NCBI GenBank assembly: GCA_963576725.1
Contig: OY755243.1
Span: 36,431,846-36,495,845 of the forward strand
Direction: 5' to 3'
Source of the DNA: Azorinus chamasolen
Taxonomy: Eukaryota; Mollusca; Bivalvia; Cardiida; Solecurtidae
DNA: 64,000 bases
This document shows positions 31,300 to 41,698 of this stretch, in pieces. The notes under the pieces are model-generated. The model saw nothing but the letters and a program-made list of their open reading frames with translations, was not told where the DNA came from and searched no databases. Each line of letters starts with the position of its first letter. Position 1 is the stretch's first letter. The position numbers and the translations under genes were made by a program.

Positions 31300-31772
31300 T
31301 TAACTCTTTACATGATGAGTATTTATGTAAGAAATAATGACACCATTGGTATTTATTAGCTGAATATTTCATACAGTAAAGTCCCGCTAATGCGACCACC
31401 TAAAAGAGGTATAAGTCTGGGTGCTAGAGGCAGGTGGTAGCTTAATGCAGGACAAAGGTAATGCAGAAAGCTCCTAGGAGCTTTCTGCATTACTTTTGTC
31501 TTGCATTAAGCAACCTACTGCATATAAAGTCACCCACATATATTCATTAAGTTGTCACATTAGAGGGGTTCTACTGTATTTGCATAATAGGACACAAGGC
31601 GGATGGGACACAGGAATATTTGGCCATGGCAGAAACTGAGTATCAGATCAAATACAATTCCAATAGCAAACAGAGCAGACCCTGAGCAGATATCTGCTAC
31701 AGGAGTCATCTGATTTGAGTCTGGTCTTTTGCAAAGACGAGAAAAGGCATTTCTATCAGATAAAGGGATAAG
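31300..31772 (-). mobile_element. B-family MITE split by an H insertion
   Basis: Left end ttaactctttacatgatg to tatttcata; right part from tatttgcataataggac to tcagataaagggataa with hairpin at 31667-31737. Removing 31374-31576 rejoins it. Confidence 0.8.
31374..31576. mobile_element. H-family MITE nested in B
   Basis: CAGTAAAGTCCCGCTAATGC to ..AGGGGTTCTACTG with TA at 31372-31373 and 31577-31578. Central palindrome at 31430-31516. Confidence 0.9.
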
Positions 31773-32917
31773 ACATCCCACAATAGTTTTGCTACTAACA
31801 AGGATTTGAACATGCTACAACAGATCTCACAACATCACTGAGCAGTCTGGTAGCCTGCAGTAACTGAGTAGTTGATGATTATGGTACCTATTCCAAATAT
31901 TTGGACATCCAGTTCCCCTGCTCCATGTGTTTTATAAAGCTGAAGCAGTTCATTATCTGCACCCTTTGACAATGGACAGCTTTCAATGAATGTAATGGAA
32001 AAGCAGATAATGTAGACCCTGGTCCTTTAGGAACATTTTGATACAGGTCTGCACTATTTGCCTAAGTTTATCAGGTTGAATATTTATGGTAATACAACAA
32101 AAACACATCACAGCTTCAATCACTTCAGAAAATGTTCTGTCAAAGTAAATTCCTATATTCAAGCAGAGAACAGCAATATAAGTGTGCTTTAAAAGTACTC
32201 AATAAGTTCAATGACTCTTTGAACATTAGCACATGTGGGGTTAAGGTCGTGTGTCCATGTTTTTGGCAGCTTGTAGGGGGACAACAGTCATGAAGGAGCA
32301 TGACAGGTAGATAACTTGACAATCTGTCCATCTTTGACAAGATCCGCCAATGCAACCTTTATGCTATGATATATTAGTTTGGGTCCTAATCAACTGCAAC
32401 TAGCATTCAGAACTGGGTGTATCATTGGTAATAATGCCTGCAGTAGATTTTTCTGGTTTCAATACAAGTCCATCACAGAGTATCCCTATACTCCATGAAA
32501 ATTAATGAAAGAAATGATGACATCATGAATACTAATTAGATTAATTAAGGGTTGATATAACTGACACTCAAGGCCCTTCTCAAGACTCACCATACTATAA
32601 TTCGTTATTGATTATATTTTTTTCAATATTAACACCTGGCCTCTAACCCTGGGAATGCAGGAAAACAAAGTATCAAGTAATGGCAGTGTAGAATCAGATC
32701 ATAAGACGCCTGGTCTTTCATCAGGATCTAACTGTATACGGTATCATTCAAAATGCTTAACTAACCTTTTCATACTGATTTGATTTCTACCAATGGACAA
32801 TGATAGGCTACTTGCACATCTTAAAGTCACATTTAAAGAGCAAGCACTACTCTAGGTAGTCAGGAACTACAGATCTGGGGCTTCTCTGTTTGCAAAGGTG
32901 TATTGATGGAGTAAAGG
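31773..32917. other. Largely unrecognised DNA with old MITE pieces
   Basis: An old hairpin trace is at 32003-32062 (gataatgtagaccctggtcc.. gtctgcactatttgcc). B-end pieces are at 32479-32545 and 32855-32920. No gene; a 71-codon minus frame at 32140-32355 is unconvincing. Confidence 0.45.
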
Positions 32918-33092
32918 GTTAAACCATTCCTTCTTACTGACACCTTTTGACCCCTTTAGAACCACCTTTTGAAACCATTGTAATAAAGACATAGGAACAA
33001 TGCTCTATTTATCACAATTGTTTCAAAACTATACACACTCCTTTTTGGTACTGACAATCATTATTTCTTAGATATCATGAAGTAAAGGGTTA
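32918..33092 (+). mobile_element. D/B chimeric MITE
   Basis: Starts as D (ttaaaccattccttcttac, hairpin 32973-33033 with losses) but ends as B (tcattatttcttagatatca.. gtaaagggtta). Confidence 0.7.
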
Positions 33093-33344
33093 TGCAGGTT
33101 TACAAGCCCCTGGACAGGAGACATTGTGTGTCCCAATATTCAGGGTAGGATTTGAAAGATTTTTAAAGTGTGAGTGCTAGTTGCATGTGAACAAGTACAA
33201 TTTGTTCACTAACCGAACTCCAATCAAAAGTTTTGTAACAATCATATCCCCATGTGCAAGCTATTTGCATTCTGCAACTCAACAATAAAGTAAATGCTAC
33301 TCTTTATCTTATGACTATTAATACAAGAGCACTTTACAGGCACT
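33093..33344. other. No recognised feature
   Basis: Nothing identified. Confidence 0.35.
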
Positions 33345-33557
33345 TTAATACTTTGCACGCTAAGAAATTGTCGTCTGCAGAAAATTTCTTTGTCTGCTAC
33401 AATTCTGAGAAATTTCTTTTCTATTATTAATATTCAGAAAGACTGTCAAAGTGACAGACTGTGAAGAACCCGATGAGACGCCCAGTTACTCGGCATCTCA
33501 TCAGGATCCAGATTGTTTTGGTAATCATAAATTTACGACTAGTATACAAAGAGTTAA
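33345..33557 (-). mobile_element. F-family MITE, chained to E
   Basis: Starts tactttgcacgctaag, hairpin around gatgagacgcccagttactc (about 33446-33516), ends caaagagttaa; the TTAA is shared with the next element. Confidence 0.8.
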
Positions 33558-33770
33558 CTCTTTGAATGCAGAATATGTATGTGCTGTCATTTGCAAACAG
33601 TGTAAATCCTGATCAGAGCGCTCCTAGAGGAGCCCTCTGATCAGGATCTGCACTGTTTGTCATTCAAAATACTCTGGCAAGTTTAAGCCTTTCATACTGA
33701 ATAGACTTTATAGTTAAACACTGATGAGCTATTCCACTCTGAAAATTCAGCGCTGAATCAGTGTTATACT
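33554..33770 (+). mobile_element. E-family MITE, right TTAA mutated
   Basis: Starts ttaactctttgaatgcag, hairpin 33591-33661, E body tcattcaaaatactctggca, ends near gcgctgaatcagtgtta. Confidence 0.85.
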
Positions 33771-34093
33771 TAGCATCATAAAACAATTCTTGATGATGTC
33801 TGCAAACTGTTTGGATCCAGATGAGATGACAAAGAACTCTGTACTCATCAGGATATATACTGTTGTACATGCTGAATATGTATTTGTGAAATAATAGAAG
33901 AAAATAAATCATCGAGAATTGTTATGCTAACAATATTTCTTCCATCAAACAATGGCTTGAAGTGCTCAGAGTTGGTACTTATTTTTTAATATGTATTTAT
34001 TAATTTGAACTTTATTTCATTGTATAATTAGGTCATCAAGTTGATCATGGCCCCAGGGAGAGCCAGGACTTTTAAGAGTCTCGTACAAAGAAG
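33771..34093. other. F-like remnant and unrecognised DNA
   Basis: F hairpin trace at 33805-33865 (gcaaactgtttggatccaga..). Otherwise AT-rich. Confidence 0.45.
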
Positions 34094-34455
34094 TTATCTC
34101 CTTGAATGCAGGGAATCAAGTACATTAGAACCCCTCTAATGCGACCGCTTAATGAATAAACATGGGTGTTTTTTATAAGCAGATGGTTGCTCAATGCAGG
34201 ACAAAAGTAATACAGAAAGCTCCTCTAGGAGCTTTCTGCATTACTTTTGCCCTGCATTAAGCTACCACCTGCATCTAGCACCCAGAGTTATATCTTTTTT
34301 AGGTGGTTGCATAAGCGGGGTTTTACTGTATATACAGGTATTTGCTAACAGCGTAGGGCTCTCAGAGGAGTCTTTTGATAAGGGTATAAAATGTTTGTCA
34401 TTCAAAATCCTCTAACAAATTTAAGCATTTCATACAGAATAGACATGCAGTTAAC
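34094..34455 (+). mobile_element. E-family MITE split by an H insertion
   Basis: Left end ttatctccttgaatgcag to caag; right part from tatttgctaacagcgtag to atgcagttaa, with E signature tcattcaaaatcctctaaca. Removing 34123-34328 rejoins it. Confidence 0.75.
34123..34328. mobile_element. H-family MITE nested in E
   Basis: Termini CATTAGAACCCCTCTAATGC and ..GGGGTTTTACTG, TA at 34121-34122 and 34329-34330. Central palindrome 34183-34271. Confidence 0.88.
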
Positions 34456-34785
34456 CCATTCCTCCATAGGCTATTTTAGACCCAACCTCTTTGAATAAAT
34501 CTACCAAAAAAAAAGTGTTATCTAGAGAAAAGGAAACATTTAGAATTGTGTAGTTTTGAAACCATTGTGATAAATAGAGCAATAATGCAATCATGAATAT
34601 TGATTAGCTACCGGTATGTATAATGGCATCATGAACAGGTAATATTTATCACAGCAGAATCAGATCTATATTATTTCATAAGCCATTAGAGCAGACCCTT
34701 ATCAGAGGGTTCCTACAGGAGCCATCTGATCTGGGTCTACACTGTTTGAAAGGGCATGATCTCTATCAGGTAAAGATTGAAGTAT
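34452..34785 (-). mobile_element. D fragment fused to B-family MITE
   Basis: 34452-34585 is a D distal half up to gataaatagagcaat; from there the sequence switches to B (catgaatattgattagct.. hairpin 34688-34752.. atctctatcaggtaaag). Confidence 0.75.
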
Positions 34786-34886
34786 AGAGTTGATATAGTA
34801 TTGAAGGTAATGATTTACAGGAGAATTTCGAGAGAAAAGCAATGAAGACTCCTCTAAGAGCCAAGTTGCATCCCTCATTCAAAGGT

Positions 34887-34951
34887 TTAACCCTTTCCCT
34901 CATATAAACGTATTGAAATTTGGAATAAACATAGAACAGGAAAAGGGTTAA
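34887..34951 (+). mobile_element. A-family MITE, 65-bp deletion derivative
   Basis: Only the two ends remain: ttaaccctttccctcatat + aaacgt joined directly to attgaaatttggaataaac.. gaaaagggttaa. The hairpin and body are gone. Confidence 0.9.
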
Positions 34952-35067
34952 GTGCACAATTTACAGGCAATGAATCTTATCAGAGATCTAAGAGAAGCCT
35001 AAAATTCCCACTTCATAAAGTATCTACATTTAGTACAGGACTTAACCATAGTACGGCATCAGCTTAG
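34952..35067. other. Unrecognised DNA
   Basis: Nothing identified. Confidence 0.35.
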
Positions 35068-35303
35068 TTTAATCCTTTATGTCATAGATTTAAACTTTTA
35101 ACACCTTTGCAAACGGAGTAGACCCAGATCAGACAGTTCCAGTAGGAGCCGTCTATCAGGGTCTGCTTATGAAATTGTAATAGAACCCGACTCTACAATG
35201 TCTACCAATATCTGTGTGCATGTGACTTTATAAAAATTCAGCTAATTAATATTCATGATGTCATTGTAATCCGACATGAATATTTAACAGGTTAGATACT
35301 TAA
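35068..35303 (+). mobile_element. B-family MITE, diverged
   Basis: Starts ttaatcctttatgtcatag, hairpin 35107-35165 with losses, distal end catgaatatttaacaggtt. Confidence 0.75.
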
Positions 35304-35887
35304 CATTATACTTACAGGAGAACTTCTCTATAAACAGGTTGTTGGACAAAACTCTTGCAGAAAGTTCTGGGACAATGGAGTTTTTTGCATAAATTTCTTT
35401 CTGCATTAAGCATCAAAACCTTTGCATACAGTTTCTGCCAAGACCAGAAATTTCTGTGTTCATAAGCCTGTCACGGCTTTGTCAAAATTCAGCCAATTAA
35501 TATTCATTATTTCTTCCATGAGTATTCAAAGGTTTGATTAACTCATTGCACTTGATATTAAATATTATCTACAATTAAATACATTTTTCTTCCATTTCTT
35601 ATCAAAACACAATATCAGGGTGTAAAAAACCATTTGGATCAGTTGTAAAGTTTCAAAGGTTATCACAAACTTGCCAGTAGAATGGAAGGTTAAGGCTTGC
35701 AAAATTGATAGAGTAGACCTAGCTCAGACATATCCAGGTGTCTGAGAAGGGTCTGCTCTGTTTGCTGTTATGTTACAAATTTGATTATCTTCTATTTGCC
35801 TACATCCTTTTACATGTATCCAGAATTGCATGAATACCAGATAAAAATTGGAAACTACTATTACTTTTGAATATCATTATCTTATGT
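35304..35887. other. Decayed B and H fragments
   Basis: H-like trace 35335-35415 (ttgcagaaagttctg.. tctgcattaagca); B distal end 35420-35535; B hairpin trace 35705-35770. No gene. Confidence 0.45.
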
Positions 35888-36137
35888 TTAACCCTTTACC
35901 TCATAAATATTCATAAGAGAAATAAAAACATCATGAATATTTATTAGCTGAATTATCATAATATGAACACAAATTAGTTTGGTCATGATAAAAATGTAGA
36001 ATCAGATCTACATTGTATATAATTCCATAAGCAAACAGAGCAGACCCTGATCAGACAGTTCCTACAGGAGCTATCTGATCTGGGTCTACTCGATTTGCAA
36101 AGGCGTTAAAAGTTATCTTTATCAGTTACTGGGTTAA
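35888..36137 (-). mobile_element. B-family MITE, complete
   Basis: TTAA both sides; starts ttaaccctttacctcataaa; hairpin 36031-36100. Confidence 0.88.
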
Positions 36138-36383
36138 ATACATTATGTATGGGCATGTTTGATATCAAACATGTGTGCACATCTAGCCTGCACAGTCCAG
36201 ACTTGCAATGCTTTTCAAATCCACCAGCTTTACAATGTCACTTCCTATATAAATAATAATTTTGTCTAACACTTAAAATATTTTCTCAATTGCTTCTCTT
36301 CATTGAGGACATGATCTCTAAGTGATTTATTATATATCTGAAAATAACAAAAAAAATCTCCTTGAAAATGGCCTTGAAAATGC
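36138..36383. other. Unrecognised DNA
   Basis: Nothing identified. Confidence 0.35.
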
Positions 36384-36558
36384 TTAACCCTTTACCTCAT
36401 GAATATTCATATAAAAAACAATGACATCATGAATATTTCATTTGCTGAATTCTTATAATGGCATATGAGCACAATGTGTTTTGGCCAAGGCAGATTCTGT
36501 AGAATCAGATTTACTTTATTCCATAATCAAACAGATTATTTATGGAGTAAAGAGTTAA
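36384..36558 (-). mobile_element. B-family MITE without hairpin, chained
   Basis: TTAA both sides. The hairpin has been deleted from arm start (caaacag) to the proximal end (attatttatggagtaaag). Confidence 0.85.
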
Positions 36559-36717
36559 CCCTTTCATCCATAAATATGCCTTTCTACGCCTCTGTAATAG
36601 TCACTCCATGAAACCATTGTGATAAATAGAGCATTTGCTCCATAGGAGCAAATGCTCTATTTATCAAAATCGTTTCTATACTTAACAATTATAAAATTTT
36701 CCTTTTAACTCTTATCT
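36555..36717 (+). mobile_element. D-family MITE, truncated right, chained
   Basis: Shares TTAA 36555-36558. Hairpin 36608-36676; stops at about ccttttaact. Confidence 0.82.
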
Positions 36718-36759
36718 AGCTGAAGAAAAAAAACCTCTGATTAGCTACAATTTAAACTC

Positions 36760-36962
36760 GGTCAATGTTGAATGTTCAAAGTGGATAGTCCAGTACTCTT
36801 TAAAGGTACATGTAGCTTTCATTCAGTATGAAAGAGTAAAATTCGTTAGAGGATTTTGAATGACAAACAGTGCAAACCCTGATCAGGACTCCACTAATCT
36901 GATCTGGGGCTACACTGTTTGCAAATGTCAATTCATTCATTTCCTACATTCAAAAGGTTAAC
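36760..36962 (-). mobile_element. E-family MITE
   Basis: E body reversed (cagtatgaaagagtaaaatt, gaggattttgaatgacaaac), hairpin 36862-36926 with shortened centre, ends cattcaaaaggttaa. Confidence 0.75.
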
Positions 36963-36985
36963 TTACTTGTGACAAGTTCTAGCTT

Positions 36986-37234
36986 TTAACCCTTTACTAC
37001 ATGAATAATCATGTAAGAAATAATGACATCATGAATATTAATTAGAATAATTGTTATAAAAGCACATAAACACAGTACATATTGACCATAGCAGAAACTG
37101 TAGCATTATAACTTTTTTATTTCATTGGCAAACAGAGCAGACCCAGATCAGACTGCTCCTACAGGAGCCACCTGATCTGGTTCTACTCTGTTTACAAAGG
37201 CATAGAAAGGCATATTTATGGAGTAACGGGTTAA
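36986..37234 (-). mobile_element. B-family MITE, complete
   Basis: TTAA both sides; hairpin 37127-37197. Confidence 0.88.
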
Positions 37235-37435
37235 TTAATAAACTACTGAGCACATTTCAATGCAAACAGCTGTGATCATTCGATGCCATGCAATGTTACT
37301 GTTTCTGATCTGGCTCCACACCGTTTACAAATGCCAGTCAGCTTTGATTATCATGCAATGCAATGTTAGTCTGTTTCGGATCTGGATCTACACTGTTCAC
37401 AAATGCCAGTCAGGCCACTCCTGGCATACTAAGGG
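37235..37435. repeat. Two-copy direct repeat
   Basis: A segment of about 75-80 bp with tgatcattcgatgcaatgttac / gatctggctccacaccgttt recurs (about 37270-37345 and 37347-37425), both ending aaatgccagtca. Confidence 0.65.
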
Positions 37436-37680
37436 TTAACCCTTTACTTTATGAATATTCATGAAAAAGATAATGAAATCATGGATATTTTATTAGATTA
37501 ATTGTTACAAGAGCACATGGACACATGCATTTTAGCTATGGCAGAAACTGTAGAATCATGTAGATCTACATGTATATTATAGCACAAGCAAACAGCAGAC
37601 CCTGATCAGACGGCCATCTGATTTGAGTGTACTTAGTTTGCAAAGGCATAGAAAATCATATTTATGGAGTAAAAGGTTAA
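37436..37680 (-). mobile_element. B-family MITE
   Basis: TTAA both sides; the hairpin at 37578-37640 lacks its central part. Confidence 0.85.
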
Positions 37681-37976
37681 ACCTCTTATCTGATAATCTG
37701 ATAAAACATGTCCATGTCATCTAAATTTGGACTGATAACAAACAATATACTCACCTACTTCCTAGAAAAGTGAACTCATTCACATGGCTCAATTTTGGAA
37801 AATGAAAGATTATTAATTCGTGTTTGAGCGCGAAAAATGTCTCACAGCGACTTCACTATTAGCTTGACAAATATTTGTCTGCAAAAAGTTGCCAAAAACT
37901 GTCATCTGCTACATACTTCTCAATTTTTGTCTTGAAAACCCAGGATCAGAAAGTTAAACAAATCATTATGAGAAGT
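37681..37976. other. No recognised feature
   Basis: Contains an F-like phrase (tttgtctgcaaaaagttgcc) but no hairpin. Confidence 0.4.
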
Positions 37977-38204
37977 TTAACCCTTTACTCCATAAATATG
38001 CCTTTGCAAACAGAGTAGACCCAAATCAGACAGCTCCTAAAGGAGCCATCTGAACAGGGTCTGCTCTGTTTGCTTATGATATAATTCTACAGTTTCTGCT
38101 TTGGCCTAAACATTCCTGCCCCATGTGCCATTATAATAATCAAACTAACTAATATTCATGATGTCATTATTTCTTACATGAATATTCATGGAATAAAGGG
38201 TTAA
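37977..38204 (+). mobile_element. B-family MITE, complete
   Basis: TTAA both sides; hairpin 38007-38076. Confidence 0.88.
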
Positions 38205-38564
38205 ATCAGCATCTCATCTGGATGCAATCTGTCTCCATAGGTGTACACAAACAGTCATCTGCTTAAGTTTTTCGAATTACTTTTTATGGATTTCTTTCTA
38301 AAATATTGAGTTTGAATCCCAATAAGACATGGAATTTCATGACCTCTCATCTGGATCCAAACTTCATGCAAAGGTCATTGCAAATTCTCATATATCATGA
38401 TAAGGAGTAATTATTTGTCTCTTCTCTACTTCCTGTTTCATGATATTGAAATACTACCAAGGACACATTCAGAACAAGGACGAACGTGATGAAAGAGACA
38501 CTGTTATGTTACTACAGGTCTGATAAAACCCCAGTACATGTTTAAACTGACAAAATAACTCAAA
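38205..38564. other. F-type fragments
   Basis: Arm traces at 38210-38245 and 38320-38365 (tctcatctggatccaaactt); otherwise unrecognised. Confidence 0.45.
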
Positions 38565-38760
38565 TTAACACTTTGCACACTAAGTACTGTTGCTGGCAAA
38601 ACATTGTTATTTGCTGCCATCTAAACATCATTTTTCTTTCTAGTTCCCTTGAAATATACATATTTATCAGACTGTTTGTATCCTGATGACATCCTTTCAT
38701 CTGGATCCAAATTATTTGCATTAAACTTATCATAAACCAATGTTAGCAAGCAAAGAGTTA
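38565..38760 (-). mobile_element. F-family MITE
   Basis: Starts ttaacactttgcacactaag, hairpin 38668-38722 with reduced centre, ends agcaaagagtta. Confidence 0.8.
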
Positions 38761-38769
38761 TACTAACTA

Positions 38770-39035
38770 CTGGCAAAAAATGAATTCTTGGAAATGTTTT
38801 TCTTCTTTTTTTATGGACTCAGGATATAATATTACTGTCTAAACTTTTCCGTTGCCATAACCATAAGCAAACAGAGCAGACAGTAGCCATCTGATCTGGG
38901 TCTACTCTGTTAGCAAAGGTGTGAAAAAGTCTATATGAAGGAAAGGTTGAACCATTTCCTTCATATAAACACATTTTCATGCATTTGCAAAGAGAGTAGA
39001 CCCAGATCAGATGGTTCCTATAGACGGCTCCCATT
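38770..39035. mobile_element. B fragment followed by A fragment
   Basis: B right part 38860-38950 (agcaaacagagcagacagta.. atgaaggaaaggttgaa), then an A left part 38950-39030 (atttccttcatataaacaca.. ). Confidence 0.65.
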
Positions 39036-39084
39036 GGTTAGTTTAGATCACACCAAAGCATGATCAGAATTATGTTGACAGTGT

Positions 39085-39330
39085 TTAACCCTTTCCCTGT
39101 TCTATGTTTATTCCAAATTTCAATACCTACTAAATATTCATGGACAAAATAGTTATCATGAAGTGTGAGAGGTGGGACATTGTAGCCATTTTAGAAAGCA
39201 AAGAAACAGATCTATCAAATTCTATTAGCAAACAGAACAGACCCTGATACTATAGGAGCCGTCTGATCTGGATCTACTCTTTTTGGAAATGCATGAAAAG
39301 GTATTTACATGTATATGAAGGAAATACTGG
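39085..39330 (-). mobile_element. A-family MITE
   Basis: Starts ttaaccctttccctgttc; hairpin 39228-39297 with part of the left arm missing; ends gaaggaaatactggg. Confidence 0.85.
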
Positions 39331-39399
39331 GCATGAATGCCCCATACTACCATTTTCAGTAAGTCAAGGTACAAAAGGCCACAATTCTGTCAAATATGA

Positions 39400-40430
39400 T
39401 ATTAGCTGCAATTCTTTCCCTCATACACATCTGTAACTGATTTTAAAACTTCGAAATATTGATTTATATAATTAATATTACATGTTTTTCATAAACATAC
39501 AGATCAGACACTAATCCTGTAGCTCCTGTAGGAGCTGTCCAATCAGGATATGTTCTGTTTGCAAACTGTAGGAGCTGTCCAATCAGGATATGTTCTGTTT
39601 GCAAACTGTAGGAGCTGTCCAATCAGGATATGTTCTGTTTGCAAACTGTAGGAGCTGTCCAATCAGGATATGTTCTGTTTGCAAACTGTAGGAGCTGTCC
39701 AATCAGGATATGTTCTGTTTACAAACTGTAGGAGCTGTCCAATCAGGATATGTTCTGTTTGCAAACTGTAGGAGCTGTCCAATCAGGATATGTTCTGTTT
39801 GCAAACTGTAGGAGCTGTCCAATCAGGATATGTTCTGTTTGCAAACTGTAGGAGCTGTCCAATCAGGATATGTTCTGTTTGCAAACTGTAGGAGCTGTCC
39901 AATCAGGATATGTTCTGTTTACAAACTGTAGGAGCTGTCCAATCAGGATATGTTCTGTTTGCAAACTGTAGGAGCTGTCCAATCAGGATATGTTCTGTTT
40001 ACAAACTGTAGGAGCTGTCCAATCAGGATATGTTCTGTTTGCAAACTGTAGGAGCTGTCCAATCAGGATATGTTCTGTTTGCAAACTGTAGGAGCTGTCC
40101 AATCAGGATATGTTCTGTTTACAAACTGTAGGAGCTGTCCAATCAGGATATGTTCTGTTTGCAAACTGTAGGAGCTGTCCAATCAGGATATGTTCTGTTT
40201 ACAAACTGTAGGAGCTGTCCAATCAGGATATGTTCTGTTTGCAAACTGTAGGAGCTGTCCAATCAGGATATGTTCTGTTTGCAAACTGTAGGAGCTGTCC
40301 AATCAGGATATGTTCTGTTTACAAACTGTAGGAGCTGTCCAATCAGGATATGTTCTGTTTGCAAACTGTAGGAGCTGTCCAATCAGGATATGTTCTGTTT
40401 ACAAAGGCATAAACAGGAGTAAAGGGTTAA
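39400..40430 (+). mobile_element. B-like MITE inflated by an internal minisatellite
   Basis: Left end near agctgcaattctttccctca, left hairpin arm at 39500-39525, then the array 39526-40405, then acaaaggcataaacaggagt and agtaaagggttaa (TTAA 40427-40430). Confidence 0.8.
39526..40405. repeat. 40-bp minisatellite, 22 copies, from a MITE hairpin arm
   Basis: Unit: ctgtaggagctgtccaatca + ggatatgttctgtttgcaaa. It is the centre plus right arm of the host MITE hairpin. Copies are almost identical; the commonest variation is G or A at the first base of gcaaact, ordered GGGGA GGGGA GAGGA GAGGA GA from 39561 to 40401, i.e. a 200-bp higher-order period. Confidence 0.97.
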
Positions 40431-40696
40431 GCATACACACCAAGTCTTATAAAAATGAATTAAAGTCAAACCACTTTACCTAATACTGACATTAGCTGAA
40501 ACTATAGACCCTGAGTAACTATCCACTGAAACAATAAATCATAATTTGCATGAGCAATTGATATTCTAAGCTAACACTCCAGGAAAGCCTGTATCTTTAC
40601 CAATATGATATACTCTTATTACATTCAGAATTCGGACAGGCAAACTTATGCAAATAGTGAAGACCCAAATCTACAAAGTTATCAAAATGATAACAA
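40431..40696. other. Unrecognised DNA
   Basis: A weak old hairpin arm (gcaaatagtgaagacccaaa) at 40650. No gene. Confidence 0.4.
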
Positions 40697-41175
40697 ATCA
40701 ACTAATCCATCTTAACAAACTGCAAATGCAGAAGGGTGTGATAGAAGCACATTTAGAGCACAATGATTGATGTGGTAGCTTCGTACAGTTGCTGTAAGAG
40801 TGCAGTAATAAAATAACACTCTGTGTATAAGCGCTGTAAAGATGCAGTGCCATCTCGGAGAACGTCGTACGATCGCTGTGCAAGCGCCACCGACAACCAT
40901 TGCGTGTGTATTGAAACCCCAGTGCATGCCTGTGGCACTCCTGTGGCATTGTAGGAGACGTCACTGCACTGCTATAGTGACCACACGGTGGTGATCCCAC
41001 TGCACTCTTATCAGAACGCCGAGCAATGGCGTTTGCTTTGTGCATGCTCAAAAAGTGCACCATCGCTCGGCGTTCCATGCGATCCAATCACGTTTTCTGG
41101 TGATGCCACTGCGTTGTCATGGCGATGCTTGCGATTCAACTCCATGCTGTGAGAATGTGTCCCTAGTATGACAGG
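40697..41175. other. CpG-rich block of unknown nature
   Basis: Noticeably GC- and CpG-richer than any neighbour (cgtcgtacgatcgctgtg, acgccgagcaatggcg). Holds an inverted repeat aacgccgagcaatgg (about 41014) / ccatcgctcggcgtt (about 41061). A minus-strand frame of 129 codons (40698-41087) and overlapping frames are open, but the protein has no motif I recognise and three overlapping frames are open at once, as in a repeat-derived or low-stop composition. Possible transposon fragment or CpG island. Confidence 0.4.
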
Positions 41176-41341
41176 GATTTAATGAGCTGTCTGATTTGGG
41201 TCTGCTGTTTGCTTACATGTCTAACAGAAATGATTCTACAATGTGTGCAGTCATAGCAATAAATTTCCTAATCCTATCTTTTTAATTCATGAATTATTAT
41301 AATATTCATAATAGGTGGATCTTGCATAAATATTCATCAAA
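41176..41341. mobile_element. B fragment
   Basis: Right arm and body (gagctgtctgatttgggtct.. gaatattcatcaaattaa), distal end joined to the next element. Confidence 0.55.
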
Positions 41342-41625
41342 TTAACCCTTTACCACATTACACATACCTGTTCATGCCTTTGCAAACAGAGCTGACCCTG
41401 ATCAGGTGACTCCTGCAAGAGCTGCTTGATATGGGTCTTCGGCTTGTGTCATGGCAAAACTTGCCCTTGTTCATAATGCCATTGTATATACAGTACCTCC
41501 TGAGTATCCATGAACATTATAGTTCAGCAGACCCTAATCTGATGGCTCATATAGGAGCCATCTGATCTGGGTCTACTCTGTTTGCAAGTGCATGAAAATG
41601 AATTTATATGAAGGAAAGGATTGAA
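41342..41625. mobile_element. Composite of two B-type MITEs
   Basis: Left half begins ttaaccctttaccacatt with hairpin 41381-41438 and B body; at about 41525 a second hairpin (cagcagaccctaatctgatg.. ) and an A-like end gaaggaaaggattgaa follow. Confidence 0.7.
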
Positions 41626-41698
41626 GGTAGTCGTAAACATTATTTCTTACATAAATGATTAAATATTCCCAAGGGAAAGTGTAAATTATATTAGAGAC

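Noticed and set aside
39526..40405. CRISPR-like array
   Set aside because: The 40-bp units are contiguous and nearly identical, with no spacers, and the DNA is eukaryotic.
40698..41087. 129-codon minus-strand frame in the CpG-rich block
   Set aside because: Three overlapping frames on the same strand are open and the peptide shows no motif; kept only as an unknown block.
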